NCBI GenBank assembly: GCA_012517355.1 | Contig: JAAYVD010000088.1 | Location: 1-64,000, forward strand | Direction: 5' to 3' | Origin: Candidatus Rifleibacteriota bacterium | Lineage (GTDB): Bacteria > Muiribacteriota > Ozemobacteria > Ozemobacterales > Ozemobacteraceae | DNA: 64,000 nucleotides | Shown here: positions 33,340-41,885 of the stretch, piece by piece | How the letters are laid out: the number at the start of each line of letters is the position of its first letter | How positions within the stretch are numbered: position 1 is the first letter of the stretch | Program-made: the position numbers and the translations under genes | The notes under the pieces: model-generated | What the model was told of the DNA's origin: nothing | Databases searched by the model: none | Seen by the model: only the letters and a program-made list of their open reading frames with translations

Positions 33340-34000
33340 CTCCAGGCAGGACTCTCCAGGGGTCATCTCCATGGAAGGACGGCGAGGGCATGGGCCGGCC
33401 GGCCGGACAAGCCGCTCCTGAGGCGTATGGGGGTCTCCCGGCAGCTTCATGGTTTACATAAAAACAGAAAAAAAGACTCATGGTCCGGGCGGCTTCAAAC
33501 GCAGTACAAAAGTGCTTTTTTCATTTAGGTCCAACTATAAAAAACCACTTTTTCATTTATGTGCCAGGCTTTCTGAGATTGTGCCGGGCAAAACATTCCC
33601 CTCTCCTTTTCCCGCCTGGCAACAACAACTACCGTCCGGTCAAGGGCTAGCGGACCGCGAAGCGGAGCTTCCGCGAAGGGAATGCGTCAGCGTTCCCCTC
33701 GCCAGCAGAAAGGGTCCAGGGCCATCGGCCCTGGTGGGGTGAAGGGGCAAAGCCCCTTCGACAAGCCTTAATGCGGATCATTGACGAAAAAGGGCCGGCG
33801 TCAGGGTGCGGGCCGGCCCGGGGGAGCGGAACCGGACCCGGCCACCCTGCCGACTCCTTCGCCTGAAACTCCCCGGCCTGCGGTCGGAAGGCCTTCCCAT
33901 CCGGGCGGGCCGGGCCACCGGCTCCCGGATCCGGAGTCGCCCGGGGCGGAGCCGTCCCGCCGCCGGCTCGCCGGAAAATTGTGCATTGCAAAAATTTCCC
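33340..34000. other. gap with an AT-rich island and a repeat element
   Basis: Bases 33445-33600 are strikingly AT-rich for this genome, with A- and T-runs and two near-direct copies of CTTTTTTCATTTA (about 33509-33525 and 33549-33561). Bases 33655-33770 are the three-hairpin element. Bases 33780-33990 are GC-rich and featureless. The short open frames here have no ribosome binding site or domain and I do not call them genes. The AT island could be a remnant of foreign DNA or a regulatory or nucleoid-protein binding region. Confidence 0.55.
33655..33770 (-). repeat. three-hairpin interspersed element, copy 2 (inverted)
   Basis: Read on the minus strand it gives GAAGGGGCTTTGCCCCTTC, CCAGGGCCGATGGCCCTGG, then GAGGGGAACGCTGACG and a GCGGAAGCTCCGC tail. 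Order and spacing match the copies at 15425 and 61893. Confidence 0.85.
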
Positions 34001-34029
34001 TTGTTATTTTCCGGAAGATCTGCCATAAT
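34001..34029 (+). promoter_or_regulatory. sigma70-like promoter of the symporter gene
   Basis: TTGTTA (34001-34006) and CATAAT (34024-34029) are separated by 17 bases, followed by GGAGGAA and the GTG at 34074. The -35/-10 pair lies in a locally AT-rich stretch, consistent with a real promoter. Confidence 0.75.
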
Positions 34030-34073
34030 ACGGTTCGTATCACACGTGGGCGTGCGCCCGGGAGGAACTCGTC

Positions 34074-35597
34074 GTGGAACACTCGACCATCGTCTGGATC
34101 GGCCTGTCGGCGTATGTCGCGGTCACCCTGTGGCTGACCGTGCAGGGAATGCGGCGAACCAGCGACCTCGCCAGTTTCGCCGTGGGGAGCGGGAACATCG
34201 GCCCCGTCTGGGTTGGCCTCTCCCTCACCGCCCAATTGACCAGCGTCGCCACCTTCGTGGTCAATCCCGGCCTGGTCTACCAGTACGGCCTGGCCGCCCT
34301 CCTGGGATACGGCGTGGCGGCCGGGGCCGGCATCATGCTCGGCCTGGTGATCCTGTCCAACCGCTTCCGGCTCGTCGGCAGCAAAGTCAAGGCCCTGACC
34401 ATCCCGCAGTGGATCGGTGCCCGCTACGAATCGCCCGGCCTGCGCGTCTTTTTTGCGCTGCTTTCCCTGTCCCTGATGAGCTTCATCGTCCTGATCGCCG
34501 TGGCCCTCGCCCTCACCCTCGGTTCGCTCCTGCAGGTGCAGGGGGTCTCGGCCTATTCCTGGCTGGTGGTCGTGGTCATGGCCTTCGTGTTCAGCTACAC
34601 CCTGGTCGGCGGGGCCAACACCTCGACCTATACCAACGCCATCCAGGCGAGCATCATGCTGGTGGTCGCCCTGATCCTGATCGGCAGCGGGCTGCCCCTC
34701 CTCTGGAAGGGCGAGGGCCTCCTGTCGGCCGTCGGGGCCATCGACCCGCAACTCACCGGCCTCACCAATCCCGCCTCCCTCTACTTCCGCAACCTCTTCG
34801 AGGTCTTCTTCTGCAACTTCCTCGTCGGCCTCGCCATCGTCTGCCAGCCCCACATCCTGGCCAAGTCCCTCATGCTCAAGGATGACCGGCAGGTGAAGGA
34901 ATACCTCGCCACCGCCGTGGTCGCCGGCACCATCTTCCTGCTCGTCCTGGTCGTCGGGCTCTACGCCCGCGTCACCCTCACCCAGGTCGTCCCCATGGAC
35001 CGGGTCATCCCCACCTACATCGCCGCCACCTTCTCCAGTCCCGTCCAGGTGCTGATCGCCATCGGCCTCCTGTGCGCCGGCATCTCCACCCTGGAAGGCC
35101 TGCTGCTGGCGCTGTCGGCCATCTTCTCGTCCGACCTGTTCCTCGCCCTCCGCACCCCGGTCCCGGGCGAGGATCCCCAGACCGTGTCCCGCCGGGCCCT
35201 GAATTTCGGCCGGACCGCCCTCGTCCTGGCCGGCCTCGTCTGCATCGGCCTGGCCTGGTACCAGCTCGCGAATCCCACCGGCGGCTCGGTGGCCATCTTC
35301 GCCCAATACGGCGTCTACCTGCTGTTCACCGCCACCTTCCTGCCCATCTGCTGCGGCCTGTTCGTGCCCCAGGCCGGCCGGGGCCTGGTCACGGCCGGCA
35401 TCGCCGCCTCGGTGGCCGGCTATGCCCTCCCCGCGGTCGCCCGGGCCCTGGGCCTCGATCTGCCCTTCCTGAACCTGGCCAACAACCCAGCCGTCCTGGC
35501 CACCTGGGGCATCCTGGCGGGTTGGTCGGTCGTCGGCCTCGGCCTGCTCGTTCCCCAACCGGCCGCGGAGCTCGCCCCCGTCCCCGTCGCCGACTGA
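34074..35597 (+). CDS. sodium:solute symporter (SSS family)
   Basis: The product is 507 aa with about 13 hydrophobic helices. It starts at a GTG with GGAGGAA six bases upstream. The N-terminus has the SSS pattern DLASFAVGSGNIGPVWVGLS, followed by TIPQWIGARY and VGGANTSTYTNAIQASIM, characteristic of the family. It imports an unidentified solute (organic acid, pantothenate or amino acid-type substrates are common) with Na+ into the cytoplasm. It has its own promoter and a convergent hairpin behind it, so it is monocistronic. Confidence 0.94.
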   Translation: MEHSTIVWIGLSAYVAVTLWLTVQGMRRTSDLASFAVGSGNIGPVWVGLSLTAQLTSVATFVVNPGLVYQYGLAALLGYGVAAGAGIMLGLVILSNRFRLVGSKVKALTIPQWIGARYESPGLRVFFALLSLSLMSFIVLIAVALALTLGSLLQVQGVSAYSWLVVVVMAFVFSYTLVGGANTSTYTNAIQASIMLVVALILIGSGLPLLWKGEGLLSAVGAIDPQLTGLTNPASLYFRNLFEVFFCNFLVGLAIVCQPHILAKSLMLKDDRQVKEYLATAVVAGTIFLLVLVVGLYARVTLTQVVPMDRVIPTYIAATFSSPVQVLIAIGLLCAGISTLEGLLLALSAIFSSDLFLALRTPVPGEDPQTVSRRALNFGRTALVLAGLVCIGLAWYQLANPTGGSVAIFAQYGVYLLFTATFLPICCGLFVPQAGRGLVTAGIAASVAGYALPAVARALGLDLPFLNLANNPAVLATWGILAGWSVVGLGLLVPQPAAELAPVPVAD

Positions 35598-35644
35598 ACC
35601 AAACCGGGCGGGAGCCTTTCCCCGCCCTCCCCCGAAAACACCCA

Positions 35645-35680
35645 GACGGCCCCGCCGGCGCCCTGCGCCCACGGGGCCGT
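35645..35680. terminator. hairpin between convergent symporter and decarboxylase genes
   Basis: ACGGCCCCG (35645-35653) pairs with CGGGGCCGT (35672-35680) across an 18-base loop that is itself GC-rich. There is no T-run, so this is a candidate bidirectional terminator rather than a firm one. Confidence 0.5.
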
Positions 35681-35691
35681 TCCCGTTCCGG

Positions 35692-37062
35692 TCAGAGCGA
35701 GGTCCGCAGAAGGTCCCAGAGCCGGTCGAGCCAGGCGAGGTGCTCCGGCTTCATCAGCACCGATCGCAGGCAGGTTATCGTCCCCGCGTCGGTCGCCATG
35801 CCCGCGCCCTCGAGATCGAAAAAGGAGACGGGAAGCCCGGCCAGGGCGAGATGCAGGCCGCGCCGGCCGGCCTCCTCGAACACTGCCCGGGCCCGGGCGC
35901 TGGCCGCGGTGACCGAAGGCGCCCGCATCGCCCAGACCACGATGTCGAGCTCGGGCGGAAAGGCGGTCAGGAAAGCGCGATCGGCACGCAGCCGTTCGTA
36001 CAGGCCAAGCGCGGCCTCCCGGCCGCGAGCCAGGTCGCGGGCGAACGCCCCCCCGGGAACCGGGGGCAGCAGCCGCTGGGTGGCCCACAAGGCGACTGCC
36101 GCCGCCCCCGGTCGTGAGCATTCCAGGCTGATCTCGCCAAGGTGCAGCGCGCTCGAGCTGAAATAGGTGTACGGCGAGTCGTGCCGGTAGAACCGGCCCA
36201 CCGACGGGTCGCGGAACAGGATGCAGCCGCACCCGTAGGGCTGCAGGCCGTGCTTGTGCGGGTCGACCACGAGCGAGTCGGCCTCGCCCAGCCGCTGGAA
36301 GGCGGCGCGGGCGTCGCTTCCGAGACCGTCCGCCGGTTCCCCGGCGAGCAGCCGGAAATACCCGCCGTAGGCGGCATCCGCGTGGACCCGGAACCCGTGC
36401 CGGGCCCGCCGTTCGAGGATTCCGGGCAGCGGGTCGACGGCACCCGTGGCCGTGGTGCCGATGGTGGCGACGACCGTTCCCACATCCCCCCGCGCCAGTT
36501 CACGGTCGAGGGCGTCGAGGTCGAGTCGGCCGCGCCGGTCGGCCGGCACGGCGGTGAAGGGGAGTCCGAGGACCTCGCTGAGCCGGGCGTGGGTATAGTG
36601 CGCCTGCGTCGAAGCCAGCACCCGCCGGCCCGGATGCAGCCGTCCCGCCACCCAGAGCGCTTCGAGATTGGCCATGGTGCCACCGCCCGTGAGATGCCCG
36701 AGGTGGTTGTCCCATCCGATCATCCCCGCCAGGGTGGCGACCGCCTCCTTTTCCATGGCCGAACTGGCCCGGCCGCCGTCGAGGGCGTGGTTGTTGGGGT
36801 TGACAGTCATGGCCAGCGCGTAGGCGAGCCGGGCCACGGGGTGGGGCGGCTTGAGCATCTGGCCGGCATACAACGGATGGAAGTAGGGGAAGTTGTCCTG
36901 AAGGCGTTGCGCGGCCTCCAGCAGGACGGCTTCCATGGCGTCGCGGTCGAACGCGGGTTCGGGGGCCGCGGGCAGGTCGGCGAATCCCCGCGCCAGGACG
37001 GCCATCGCCTTCCCGAGCATCTCCATCTCCGTGGCAAAGAATGGCCCGGCGGTGTTTTTCAT
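35692..37062 (-). CDS. PLP-dependent group II amino acid decarboxylase
   Basis: The product is 456 aa; GAGGAGGG precedes the ATG. It has the aromatic-L-amino-acid/glutamate decarboxylase layout: HPLYAGQMLKPPHPVARL, GHLTGGGTMANLEAL, THARLSEVLGLPF, VHADAAYGGYF (cofactor-binding Asp), and DPHKHGLQPYGCG with the Schiff-base lysine at about K270. Substrate specificity cannot be read from the sequence; aspartate, tyrosine/DOPA or related amines are possible. It stands alone on its strand. Confidence 0.93.
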   Translation of the reverse strand: MKNTAGPFFATEMEMLGKAMAVLARGFADLPAAPEPAFDRDAMEAVLLEAAQRLQDNFPYFHPLYAGQMLKPPHPVARLAYALAMTVNPNNHALDGGRASSAMEKEAVATLAGMIGWDNHLGHLTGGGTMANLEALWVAGRLHPGRRVLASTQAHYTHARLSEVLGLPFTAVPADRRGRLDLDALDRELARGDVGTVVATIGTTATGAVDPLPGILERRARHGFRVHADAAYGGYFRLLAGEPADGLGSDARAAFQRLGEADSLVVDPHKHGLQPYGCGCILFRDPSVGRFYRHDSPYTYFSSSALHLGEISLECSRPGAAAVALWATQRLLPPVPGGAFARDLARGREAALGLYERLRADRAFLTAFPPELDIVVWAMRAPSVTAASARARAVFEEAGRRGLHLALAGLPVSFFDLEGAGMATDAGTITCLRSVLMKPEHLAWLDRLWDLLRTSL

Positions 37063-37367
37063 GTTCCCTCCTCTTTTCTGCCTCGTGTTCGGCCTTCGTG
37101 GTCACCACGAAGGGATGTGGGCCATGACCAGCGCGCGATCGGTGACCTGCCCTGCGGCCCGTGGCCGGAATGGCGGCGATGACTTCCTTCCCCCTCCGGC
37201 CCCGGGGCAAACGAAAGCCCAGCTGCGGGAGTCACGACGATTCCCTCGATCGGCCCGGAAAGACCTTTCCTGGCTGATGGTTCGCCCGGCCGCCCCCCAC
37301 CTCCCGGCTGGAGGAGAAGGCTGGGACTGGCCCGGGGATCCGTCCCGGTCGCCTGCCGGTGTTGCCC
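37063..37367. other. intergenic region upstream of the decarboxylase
   Basis: A CCGTGGCCGGAATGGCGGCGATGA segment at about 37155-37180 resembles the GGATGGCGGCGCGA repeat family in diverged form. Nothing else is recognisable, and no strong promoter hexamers are visible. Confidence 0.4.
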
Positions 37368-37883
37368 TCAGTAGGCGGTGTCGCGGGCGATCTCGACCAG
37401 CAGTTCGGTGCCGGCCGGGATGGTGATGTGCTTGCCCTTGACGAAAGCCCCGCCCAGGATGCCCACCGGGCCCAGGATCATGAACCCCGCGGCCGAAGCC
37501 CCCGCGGCGTAGCCCATCGACTCGTTGGTCTTGGCGGCCCGCTCGCCGAGCGTGATCGGCACCTGTCTGCCGTTGGCGGCCTTGGCGAACAGGTATTTGA
37601 TCTTCAGGCTGCCGTTCTTGCCGAATCGCCCCGGGCCCCGTACCTTCTCGAGTTGGGCTTGGACAAACGCCCCTTTCTTGATCACGACGCGCTTGCCGAT
37701 CTCCAGTTCCTCGGCGGTGGAGAACTTCACCATCTCGCCGGTCCTGCTGGTCTTGGTCGACAGGGTCTGCTCGAGCCGGATCTTGATCAGGGTGCCCTGC
37801 GGGATGATGGTCGCCGCCTCCAGAAGGGGGGCAACGGTCATCGCGAACAGCACCAGGAGGGCAACGGACGAACGCTTGGTCAT
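37368..37883 (-). CDS. secreted beta-rich protein of unknown function
   Basis: The product is 171 aa; GAGGAG sits six bases before the ATG. A signal peptide (MTKRSSVALLVLFAMTVAPLLEA) precedes IPQGTLIKIRLEQTLSTKTSRTGE, a motif seen in small secreted beta-barrel-like modules that resemble the conjugation TrbI/VirB10 C-terminal fold. A Gly/Ala-rich hydrophobic segment at about 125-150 (GYAAGASAAGFMILGPVGILGG) could insert in a membrane. The end, GKHITIPAGTELLVEI, mirrors the first motif. Likely envelope-associated; no assigned function. Confidence 0.8.
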   Translation of the reverse strand: MTKRSSVALLVLFAMTVAPLLEAATIIPQGTLIKIRLEQTLSTKTSRTGEMVKFSTAEELEIGKRVVIKKGAFVQAQLEKVRGPGRFGKNGSLKIKYLFAKAANGRQVPITLGERAAKTNESMGYAAGASAAGFMILGPVGILGGAFVKGKHITIPAGTELLVEIARDTAY

Positions 37884-38022
37884 GGGAACTCCTCTCGGTC
37901 ACCCCCTCGAGCGGGGGCCGGATATGCCGCCCAATGATACGCAAGGACCGTCACGCTCGCAACGCCCGGCCGGTCGCTCCAACAACCCCGTCCGGATCCC
38001 CCAATCCGAGGGATGCCAGGCT

Positions 38023-38337
38023 CGCCCTTCCTCCCGATCTTTCTCTCCTGCCTTCCGGCTTTTGCCGGATCCGATCCACGGGGCGATCAGTGATTCCAGC
38101 GCCTCGTGTCTGATCCTCGCTCGCCCATTCCCCCATTTCTCCCCTTCTCCTTCAGGTTCCTGAAATGGGGGTCTTCCGCGCGCCCTTCCTCCCGATCTTT
38201 CTTTCCTGCCTTCCGGCTTTTGCCGGATCCGATCCACGGGCGATCAGTGATTCCAGCGCCTCGTGTCTGATCCTCGCTCGCCCATTCCCCCATTTCTCCC
38301 CTTCTCCTTCAGGTTCCTGAAATGGGGGGGCTTCCGC
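38023..38337. repeat. 158-bp tandem duplication
   Basis: Two nearly identical copies (38023-38180 and 38181-about 38337) differ at a few bases: TCTCTCC/TCTTTCC, one missing G after CCACGGG, and G-run length at the end. Each contains CCGGCTTTTGCCGG and CAGGTTCCTG hairpins and pyrimidine-rich CATTTCTCCCCTTCTCC. The second copy ends just after the FIST-cyclase gene stop. A diverged relative on the other strand lies at about 54330-54400. The partial duplication spans 37884-38343, a gap with no gene. Confidence 0.92.
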
Positions 38338-38343
38338 TCTCCC

Positions 38344-40467
38344 TCAGGCAGCGGGGCCTCCGGCCGGTGTGATCTCGAGCACGACGACGGGCTCGGTCTT
38401 CCCCTTCACCTGGATGGTCTTCTCGTGCGTGGATAGCCCCTGCAGCAGCGCCCGGTCGAGCTGGGCCAGGAACGCCTGCGACACCAGCACGCACCCGGGG
38501 GTGCAGTTCGCCTCCAGGCGCTGGGTGAGGTTGACGGCATCGCCGATCAGGGCGTTTTCCCGGCGCTGGTCGGCCCCGACGTTGCCCGAGACGATGCGGC
38601 CGTGGTGGAGCCCGATGCGGACCGCGAAGGGGCAGCCGTCCGTCCGCTTCTCCCGCAGCATCTCCTGCACGGCCAGGGCGCAGCGCAGGGCCCCTTCGGA
38701 AGTCTCGAACCGTGCGAAGATGCAGTCGCCGATGTACTTGTCGACGTCGCCGCCGTTGGCGTAGACCAGGTCGGTGGCCGGCCGGAAGATCTCGTTGAGC
38801 TCGGCGATGACACGGTCGGGGGGGTTCTTCTCGGCGAAGGTGGTGAACCCTTTGACGTCCATGAACATGAACGAACTGAACGTCTCCTCGTCGGGGATGT
38901 GGTAGAGGCCCGCCATGACCGTCACGGAGGCTTTGTCCCAGACCGTGTGCGGGGTGTACTGCCGGATCACCGACTGCAGCCGCTCGCTGCGGCGGTTGGC
39001 CTCGGCCAGCTCCTGGTTGCGGCGGAACAGGGCGCAGGTGGTCTCGTAATGCTGCCGGATGAGGACCTGCAAGGACCGCTCGGTCTCGACGAAGGCCCGG
39101 TCGGCCTCCTCGAGCTGCGCGACCAGGTGGGCCGTCCGCTCCGCCTCGGTGGGCGGGAACCGCTCGAGGTCCTCCCGGCGGAACCCGTCGAGCATTTTGT
39201 ACAAGTCACGGGCGGGGTCGGGCGGTTCGGGGGTGCCGATCACGAGGAGGGAAACGGAGGCCCCGAACTGCCGGGAACCGGCCAGGGTGCGGCGCTTGTC
39301 GGAGATCTCGGCCGCCGTGTCGAGCAGCGGGGCGAATTCGGACCCGCAGTACATGCCGATGATGGGGACCCCCGGCCCGAAGACCTCTCGCAGGGCGTTG
39401 ACTTCCCGCTCGGCCCAGGTGTTGAGGATCTTGTACCGGGTGGCGCAGCTGAAGGCGAGGACGAGCGCGGGGTGCAGAGGGCCGAGGGCGGCCCGGGCCC
39501 GGCGCGCGGCCGCTGCGGCCCCGGCCAGCAGGTCGTCGCGGGACATCTGGGCGAGCTGGATCTCCTGCCCCTGCAGGTCTTCGGGGGGCCAGAAGCTGAT
39601 CGACCCGGCCTGGCGGTCGAAGGTGACGGGGGCCCGGATGAGGGACTTCTCGATCGGCCCTTCGCGGAGGTGGGCCATCAGGGTGAACCGGGCGACGTTG
39701 ACGTTGAGGACCTCCTGGTAGTCGGGGCCCAGGAACGACTCGAGATACTGGTGGATGGGCTGTCCGTCGACCTCGTAGACGATGTTGCGGTCGGCCTTCG
39801 TGCAGGTGACGGGGTGGGCGATGGGCCGCCAGCTGCTGTCGTTGGCGAACCCGAACCCGATCCGGCCGGCCGGGCCGGCCTCCTTCAGGAACAAAAGGTT
39901 GAGCATGTCCTGCTGGACGAGGTTGCCGCAATACATGGACCCCTGGTTGATCGCGTTCGAGTCGCGGGAGGGATAGGTACCCAGGACGGTTCCCCCCGTG
40001 ATGGGCAGGGGGCGGGGCAGCAGCTCGCGGGGGCCGGCCAGATACTCATTGCCCCGGCCGTGGATCTCGGTTCCCGACATCAGGCAGGCCACGAGGTCCT
40101 GGTCCTGCGGGGGGTGTTCGAACTGGTAGCGGCTGAACAGGTAGCGGGAGACCTCGGCAGGGTTGTTCGCGGTCTTTCCCGAATACAGGTGGAACTGCAG
40201 GTCGTCGGTGCGCAGCAGGCAGAGGACGGCGGCTCCCGGCTCGACGCCGCGGGTGGAGATGCCGAACGGCGAGGTCATGCCGTAGAGGGGAATGCCCTTC
40301 AGCGCCCGCCGGAGGGTCTCGAAAAACGCCTTCTGGTCGAGGGCGGTGGGGGCGAACAGGATGCCGATCTGCGGGTCGGGCACCTGGGCGAGGGCGCGCC
40401 GGGCCAGGCAGTCGGCGAGGCTGGCGGCATCCGGGCCGGTGGCGGTGGCCAGGGCGGTCTTGAACAT
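38344..40467 (-). CDS. FIST domain-class III adenylate/guanylate cyclase fusion
   Basis: The product is 707 aa from the ATG at 40467, which has GGGGAG six bases upstream; the ATG at 40473 abuts that site. Residues about 10-200 match FIST_N (GMTSPFGISTRGVEPGAAVLC) and about 215-390 FIST_C (PLHPALVLAFSCATRYKI, GVPIIGMYCGSEFAP). A coiled coil spans about 430-510. The C-terminus (about 525-700) is a class III cyclase: FMDVKGFT and GGDVDKYIGDCIF supply metal Asp residues and the purine-contacting Lys, and LIGDAVNLTQRLE supplies the Asn/Arg transition-state pair. It should be an active soluble cyclase that senses a small ligand through FIST. It is monocistronic. Confidence 0.93.
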   Translation of the reverse strand: MFKTALATATGPDAASLADCLARRALAQVPDPQIGILFAPTALDQKAFFETLRRALKGIPLYGMTSPFGISTRGVEPGAAVLCLLRTDDLQFHLYSGKTANNPAEVSRYLFSRYQFEHPPQDQDLVACLMSGTEIHGRGNEYLAGPRELLPRPLPITGGTVLGTYPSRDSNAINQGSMYCGNLVQQDMLNLLFLKEAGPAGRIGFGFANDSSWRPIAHPVTCTKADRNIVYEVDGQPIHQYLESFLGPDYQEVLNVNVARFTLMAHLREGPIEKSLIRAPVTFDRQAGSISFWPPEDLQGQEIQLAQMSRDDLLAGAAAAARRARAALGPLHPALVLAFSCATRYKILNTWAEREVNALREVFGPGVPIIGMYCGSEFAPLLDTAAEISDKRRTLAGSRQFGASVSLLVIGTPEPPDPARDLYKMLDGFRREDLERFPPTEAERTAHLVAQLEEADRAFVETERSLQVLIRQHYETTCALFRRNQELAEANRRSERLQSVIRQYTPHTVWDKASVTVMAGLYHIPDEETFSSFMFMDVKGFTTFAEKNPPDRVIAELNEIFRPATDLVYANGGDVDKYIGDCIFARFETSEGALRCALAVQEMLREKRTDGCPFAVRIGLHHGRIVSGNVGADQRRENALIGDAVNLTQRLEANCTPGCVLVSQAFLAQLDRALLQGLSTHEKTIQVKGKTEPVVVLEITPAGGPAA

Positions 40468-40991
40468 GCGCATCTCCCCGATTGGACTTCCCAGATGCTA
40501 CCCGTTTCCCACCGGGTTTGCATGCCCGGACTTCGGCCACCGCATTTCCCTCATCGATCGGGGCTTGTCTGATGGACAAGGATTTCCGCAGGCCTCGACC
40601 CATCGACGCGTCACGCCGAAGCAGCCCGGAAGATCGTTTCAGGACTCACGGGGAGAATGACGGTTTGCAACGGGTGCACGATCGGGCCAGGGCCAGGGAA
40701 GTCCACCCTGCTTTCCCCCGCTCTTGGCTACTGCTCCGGCCGATCCGGCCCGGCCGGCCTCCCTGGCGTTCCGCGAAACGGCCGTGTCGCCCCGCCATCC
40801 GCGGGGGGACGCGGGCCCCTCCGCCATCCTGCCGGTCGGCCCCCGTGGCAACCCTGGCGAGAACGCGGTTTCCCGACCAGGTCGGACCCTCCGGCAACCC
40901 GTCGGGGGCCTGATGGTGACGCCGGCCGGCAGGAAGAGGTATCATGGGCGCGGTCGTATGACCGGGAATGTTTCGTGTCGCGGAGGGTTCC
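40468..40991. other. intergenic region with dispersed repeat relative
   Basis: Divergent promoter region of the cyclase gene and the Lys-rich protein gene. Bases 40762-40815 on the minus strand read CGCGGATGGCGGGGCGACACGGCCGTTTCGCGG, in two adjoining pieces, matching the 30805-30845 repeat. A second inverted copy of CCATCCTGCCGGTCGG-type sequence follows at about 40832. The remainder shows nothing I can support as a gene. Confidence 0.55.
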
Positions 40992-41798
40992 ATGAAAAAG
41001 CTCCTGGCGGTGTTGGTGGCTGGTTGTCTCGTCCTGGGCGGTCCGGCGGTGTATGCCAAGGGCAACCAGGAAGGGAAGGCGGGCAAGGTGAAGACTGCCA
41101 AAGAAGGCAAAGCCCGCCTGGAAGGCAAGGCAGCCAAGGAAGGCAAGGCAGGCAAGGCCATCAAGGAAGGCCAAGGCGCCAAGGAAGGGAAGGAGCGCCA
41201 GGGCGGCAAGGCCAGGGAGTTCAAGAAGGCCCAGAAGGAGAAACGGCAAGCCTTCAAGGAGCAGATGAAGAAGGAGCGCCAGGAATTCCGGAAATCGCTC
41301 GAAGGCAAGTCGCCGGAAGAGCGCAAACTGGCGATGCAGGAGTTCAACCAGAAGCAGCTCGCCTCGCGGAAGGCCTTCTTCACCGAACGACGCGCCGAGA
41401 ACATGGCGGCCCTGAAGGAGCGCCTGGCGGCCAACCCCAAGCTCACCGACGAGCAGCGGCAGGAGATCATCTCGCATTTCGAGGCGCAGCAGGACGAGAC
41501 GGTTGCCTTCAACAGCGCCAGCCAGGGGAAGATCGCCGAGTTCATGAACAGGATCGGGGAGGACCAGGAGATGACCCCCGAACAGCGCAAAGTGGCGATC
41601 CAGGAGTTCTTCGCCGGCATCAGGAAGGAACGGCAGGAGTTCCAGCAGAAGCAACAGTCGGAAAACAAGGGTTTCTGGACGGAGGGCAAGGCCGGGGATG
41701 CCGCCGGGAATGCCGACAGCGACCTCGACGATCTCGACGGTTCCGAAGGCCGGCTGACCCCCACCGAATCCGGTCTGCCGGAAGCGGACGGGAACTGA
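40992..41798 (+). CDS. secreted Lys/Gly/Gln-rich helical protein
   Basis: The product is 268 aa; GGAGGG lies about six bases before the ATG. A signal peptide (MKKLLAVLVAGCLVLGGPAVYA) leads into a KEGKA/AKEGK low-complexity run (residues 25-75), then charged helices. Two similar modules, SPEERKLAMQEFNQKQLASR and TPEQRKVAIQEFFAGIRKER, plus LTDEQRQEI recall the LTxxQ repeats of Spy/CpxP-type periplasmic chaperones, but the match is weak. The tail is acidic (DSDLDDLDGSEG). It lies before the ABC exporter genes, with a hairpin between. Confidence 0.82.
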   Translation: MKKLLAVLVAGCLVLGGPAVYAKGNQEGKAGKVKTAKEGKARLEGKAAKEGKAGKAIKEGQGAKEGKERQGGKAREFKKAQKEKRQAFKEQMKKERQEFRKSLEGKSPEERKLAMQEFNQKQLASRKAFFTERRAENMAALKERLAANPKLTDEQRQEIISHFEAQQDETVAFNSASQGKIAEFMNRIGEDQEMTPEQRKVAIQEFFAGIRKERQEFQQKQQSENKGFWTEGKAGDAAGNADSDLDDLDGSEGRLTPTESGLPEADGN

Positions 41799-41821
41799 CG
41801 CCCTTTCGCTGACCCTCCGAC

Positions 41822-41845
41822 GGCGGGAACCGTCAGGTTCCCGCC
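41822..41845 (+). terminator. hairpin after the Lys-rich protein gene
   Basis: GGCGGGAACC and GGTTCCCGCC form a perfect 10-bp stem with a GTCA loop. There is no T-run downstream, so termination would be inefficient or factor-dependent. It lies 40 bases before the ABC exporter start. Confidence 0.55.
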
Positions 41846-41885
41846 AGGCACGGGGGCCTTCCATCCCCCCCCTCCCAGGATACGC

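Noticed and set aside
33449-33742. A 97-codon open frame across the AT-rich island
   Set aside because: No ribosome binding site or homologous domain; its second half lies within the three-hairpin repeat.
38023-38337. Two-copy direct repeat considered as a CRISPR fragment
   Set aside because: Unit length is 158 bp with no spacer variation and no cas genes nearby; it is a simple tandem duplication.
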